The notes below the pieces were generated by a model. That model did no database searches. It worked only from the letters and a program-made list of their open reading frames with translations, and was not told the origin of the DNA. Made by a program: the position numbers and the translations under genes. A stretch of DNA of 64,000 nucleotides, from NCBI GenBank assembly GCA_029778615.1, contig JAKOPZ010000024.1:1-64000 (forward strand), read 5' to 3'. The stretch is from Chloroflexota bacterium. Its GTDB lineage: Bacteria; Chloroflexota; Anaerolineae; UBA4142; SHND01. Position 1 is the first letter of the stretch, and each line of letters opens with the position of its first letter. Positions 63,249 to 64,000 of the stretch are shown piece by piece.

Positions 63249-63770
63249 ATGCCTGAAGCGATTATCATCACTTTATACAACCCGCAATGGGCTATTCAAT
63301 TTCAGGGCGAACGCGCAAGCATCCTAGCCGCGTTTGGTGAATTGAACGCGCACATTGAACACATCGGCAGCACGGCGGTTGTGGGACTTGCGGCGAAACC
63401 GATTATTGATATAGCCATCATTGTTGCATCGGCAGAGGATGCAATCCGCGCGATTACGCCGTTGGTGCGGTTGGGTTTTACCTGTTTTGGCGAAGCGGAA
63501 ATCCCCGGACGGATTTATTTTCATCGGCACGCCTACGCGCCGTGTCACATTCATCTCTATGTGCGCGGCAATCCCGAATTGGAACGCCATTTGCTTTTTC
63601 GCGATTATTTGCGCGCGCATCCCGAAACCGCGCAGCAGTATGCGGATTTGAAATTCGCGCTCGCGGAAAAATTTCGCAATGACCGTCCCGCGTATACCGA
63701 AGCGAAAACGGAATTTATTCGCGGCGTTGAAGCGATGGCGCGCGACGAACGCGCAAAGGGGAGGTTGTAA
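63249..63770 (+). CDS. GrpB family (UPF0157) nucleotidyltransferase-fold protein
   Basis: The 173-residue protein has the GrpB signature 'AHIEHIGSTAVVGLAAKPII' followed by 'DIAIIVAS', then 'IYFHRHAYAPCHIHLYVRG' and 'FRDYLRAHPETAQQYADLK'. The family has a nucleotidyltransferase-like fold with unproven substrate; some members are fused to dephospho-CoA kinase. The ATG at 63249 directly follows the T-run of a terminator and has no Shine-Dalgarno, so expression needs read-through or a promoter inside the hairpin. The stop overlaps the next ATG (TAATG). Confidence 0.92.
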   Translation: MPEAIIITLYNPQWAIQFQGERASILAAFGELNAHIEHIGSTAVVGLAAKPIIDIAIIVASAEDAIRAITPLVRLGFTCFGEAEIPGRIYFHRHAYAPCHIHLYVRGNPELERHLLFRDYLRAHPETAQQYADLKFALAEKFRNDRPAYTEAKTEFIRGVEAMARDERAKGRL

Positions 63771-64000
63771 TGAGTTCACCTTTTCCCGGCATGGACCCGT
63801 ATCTCGAAGGCGAGCTGTGGATGGAGTTTCATGACCGTCTTGCAAATCAAATCAGTGAGCAATTGCTCAAGTCACTGCCGGAACGCTACACCGCGCTTTT
63901 GAACAAACATTATTGGCTCGATGATGGCGCGCTCGAAATTGTCTCCGACGCGCGCAGCGGCTTTTATCCCGATGTACATGTGGTTGAAGCATCGCGCGCG
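63770..64000 (+). CDS. DUF4058 protein (N-terminal part, cut by window edge)
   Basis: The 77 visible residues start 'SSPFPGMDPYLEGELWMEFH', the hallmark of DUF4058, and continue with 'QLLKSLPERYTALLNKH' and 'DARSGFYPDVHVVE'. The family is common in Cyanobacteria and Chloroflexota and has no known function. It resembles PD-(D/E)XK-type nuclease folds in its D/E-rich N-terminus, which is only an inference. It is translationally coupled to the GrpB gene through a TAATG overlap. The rest lies beyond position 64000. Confidence 0.92.
   Translation, partial: MSSPFPGMDPYLEGELWMEFHDRLANQISEQLLKSLPERYTALLNKHYWLDDGALEIVSDARSGFYPDVHVVEASRA

Overview
The window looks like chromosomal DNA of a member of the Chloroflexota, probably close to Anaerolineae. 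This rests on gene content: a SigA-type sigma factor, an Hsp20-Lon pair, a LysM plus C39-like secreted protein, a PHP plus AlbA-like protein, a DUF5667 anti-sigma-like protein, a DUF4058 protein, a YfhO-type membrane protein and many secreted proteins with Thr/Pro-rich linkers. Base composition is moderately GC-rich with very frequent GCGC/CGCG. The tetramer GATC is almost absent except in one patch. I found no rRNA, tRNA, CRISPR array or insertion sequence.

Layout. 0-5 kb: the end of a membrane protein; a two-gene minus-strand unit pairing a class I isoprenoid-synthase-like enzyme with an NHLP/Os1348-type leader-like peptide; a P1 aminopeptidase; a small SET protein; a cupin; and a kptA interrupted by an in-frame TAG. 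5-12 kb (minus strand): a LysM/C39-like secreted protein, a PHP-AlbA protein, and hsp20-lon. 12-21 kb (plus): a nucleotidyltransferase, sigA with a strong promoter and structured leader, two hypothetical genes, the folate C1 pair fchA-fhs, an aminotransferase and a WecG/TagA-type glycosyltransferase. 21-30 kb: an orphan response regulator, a ThDP enzyme, a dolichyl-phosphate-mannose-synthase-like enzyme, a giant YfhO-flippase fusion, a DUF1992 protein and an RRM protein.

30-38 kb (minus): a GT-C-like membrane protein, a K+-independent H+-pyrophosphatase, and an operon of phosphatase, HD protein, FAD oxidoreductase and GT2. The phosphatase appears to start at AUA. 38-41 kb: an ECF sigma factor overlapping its DUF5667 partner, and a 70-residue small gene. 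41-54 kb: a cell-surface block of a sialidase-like propeller protein, a disrupted lipase-like secreted protein, a membrane-anchored protein and an S8 protease. Two of these share the same C-terminal module. 54-64 kb: malQ, a large tandem glycosidase-like secreted protein, a ProRS-like protein lacking catalytic motifs, a YdcF protein, era, a secreted hypothetical protein, GrpB and the start of a DUF4058 gene.

How the genes work together: fchA and fhs interconvert formyl- and methenyl-tetrahydrofolate. hsp20 and lon form a proteostasis unit. The WecG-like, DPM1-like, YfhO/flippase, GT-C and GT2 genes suggest envelope glycan synthesis and export. The sigma/DUF5667 pair and the 41-54 kb block suggest regulated surface functions. 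Several start codons lie 6-8 nt after a good -10 hexamer, which suggests that leaderless transcripts are common. All functional calls come from reading motifs, not from database searches.
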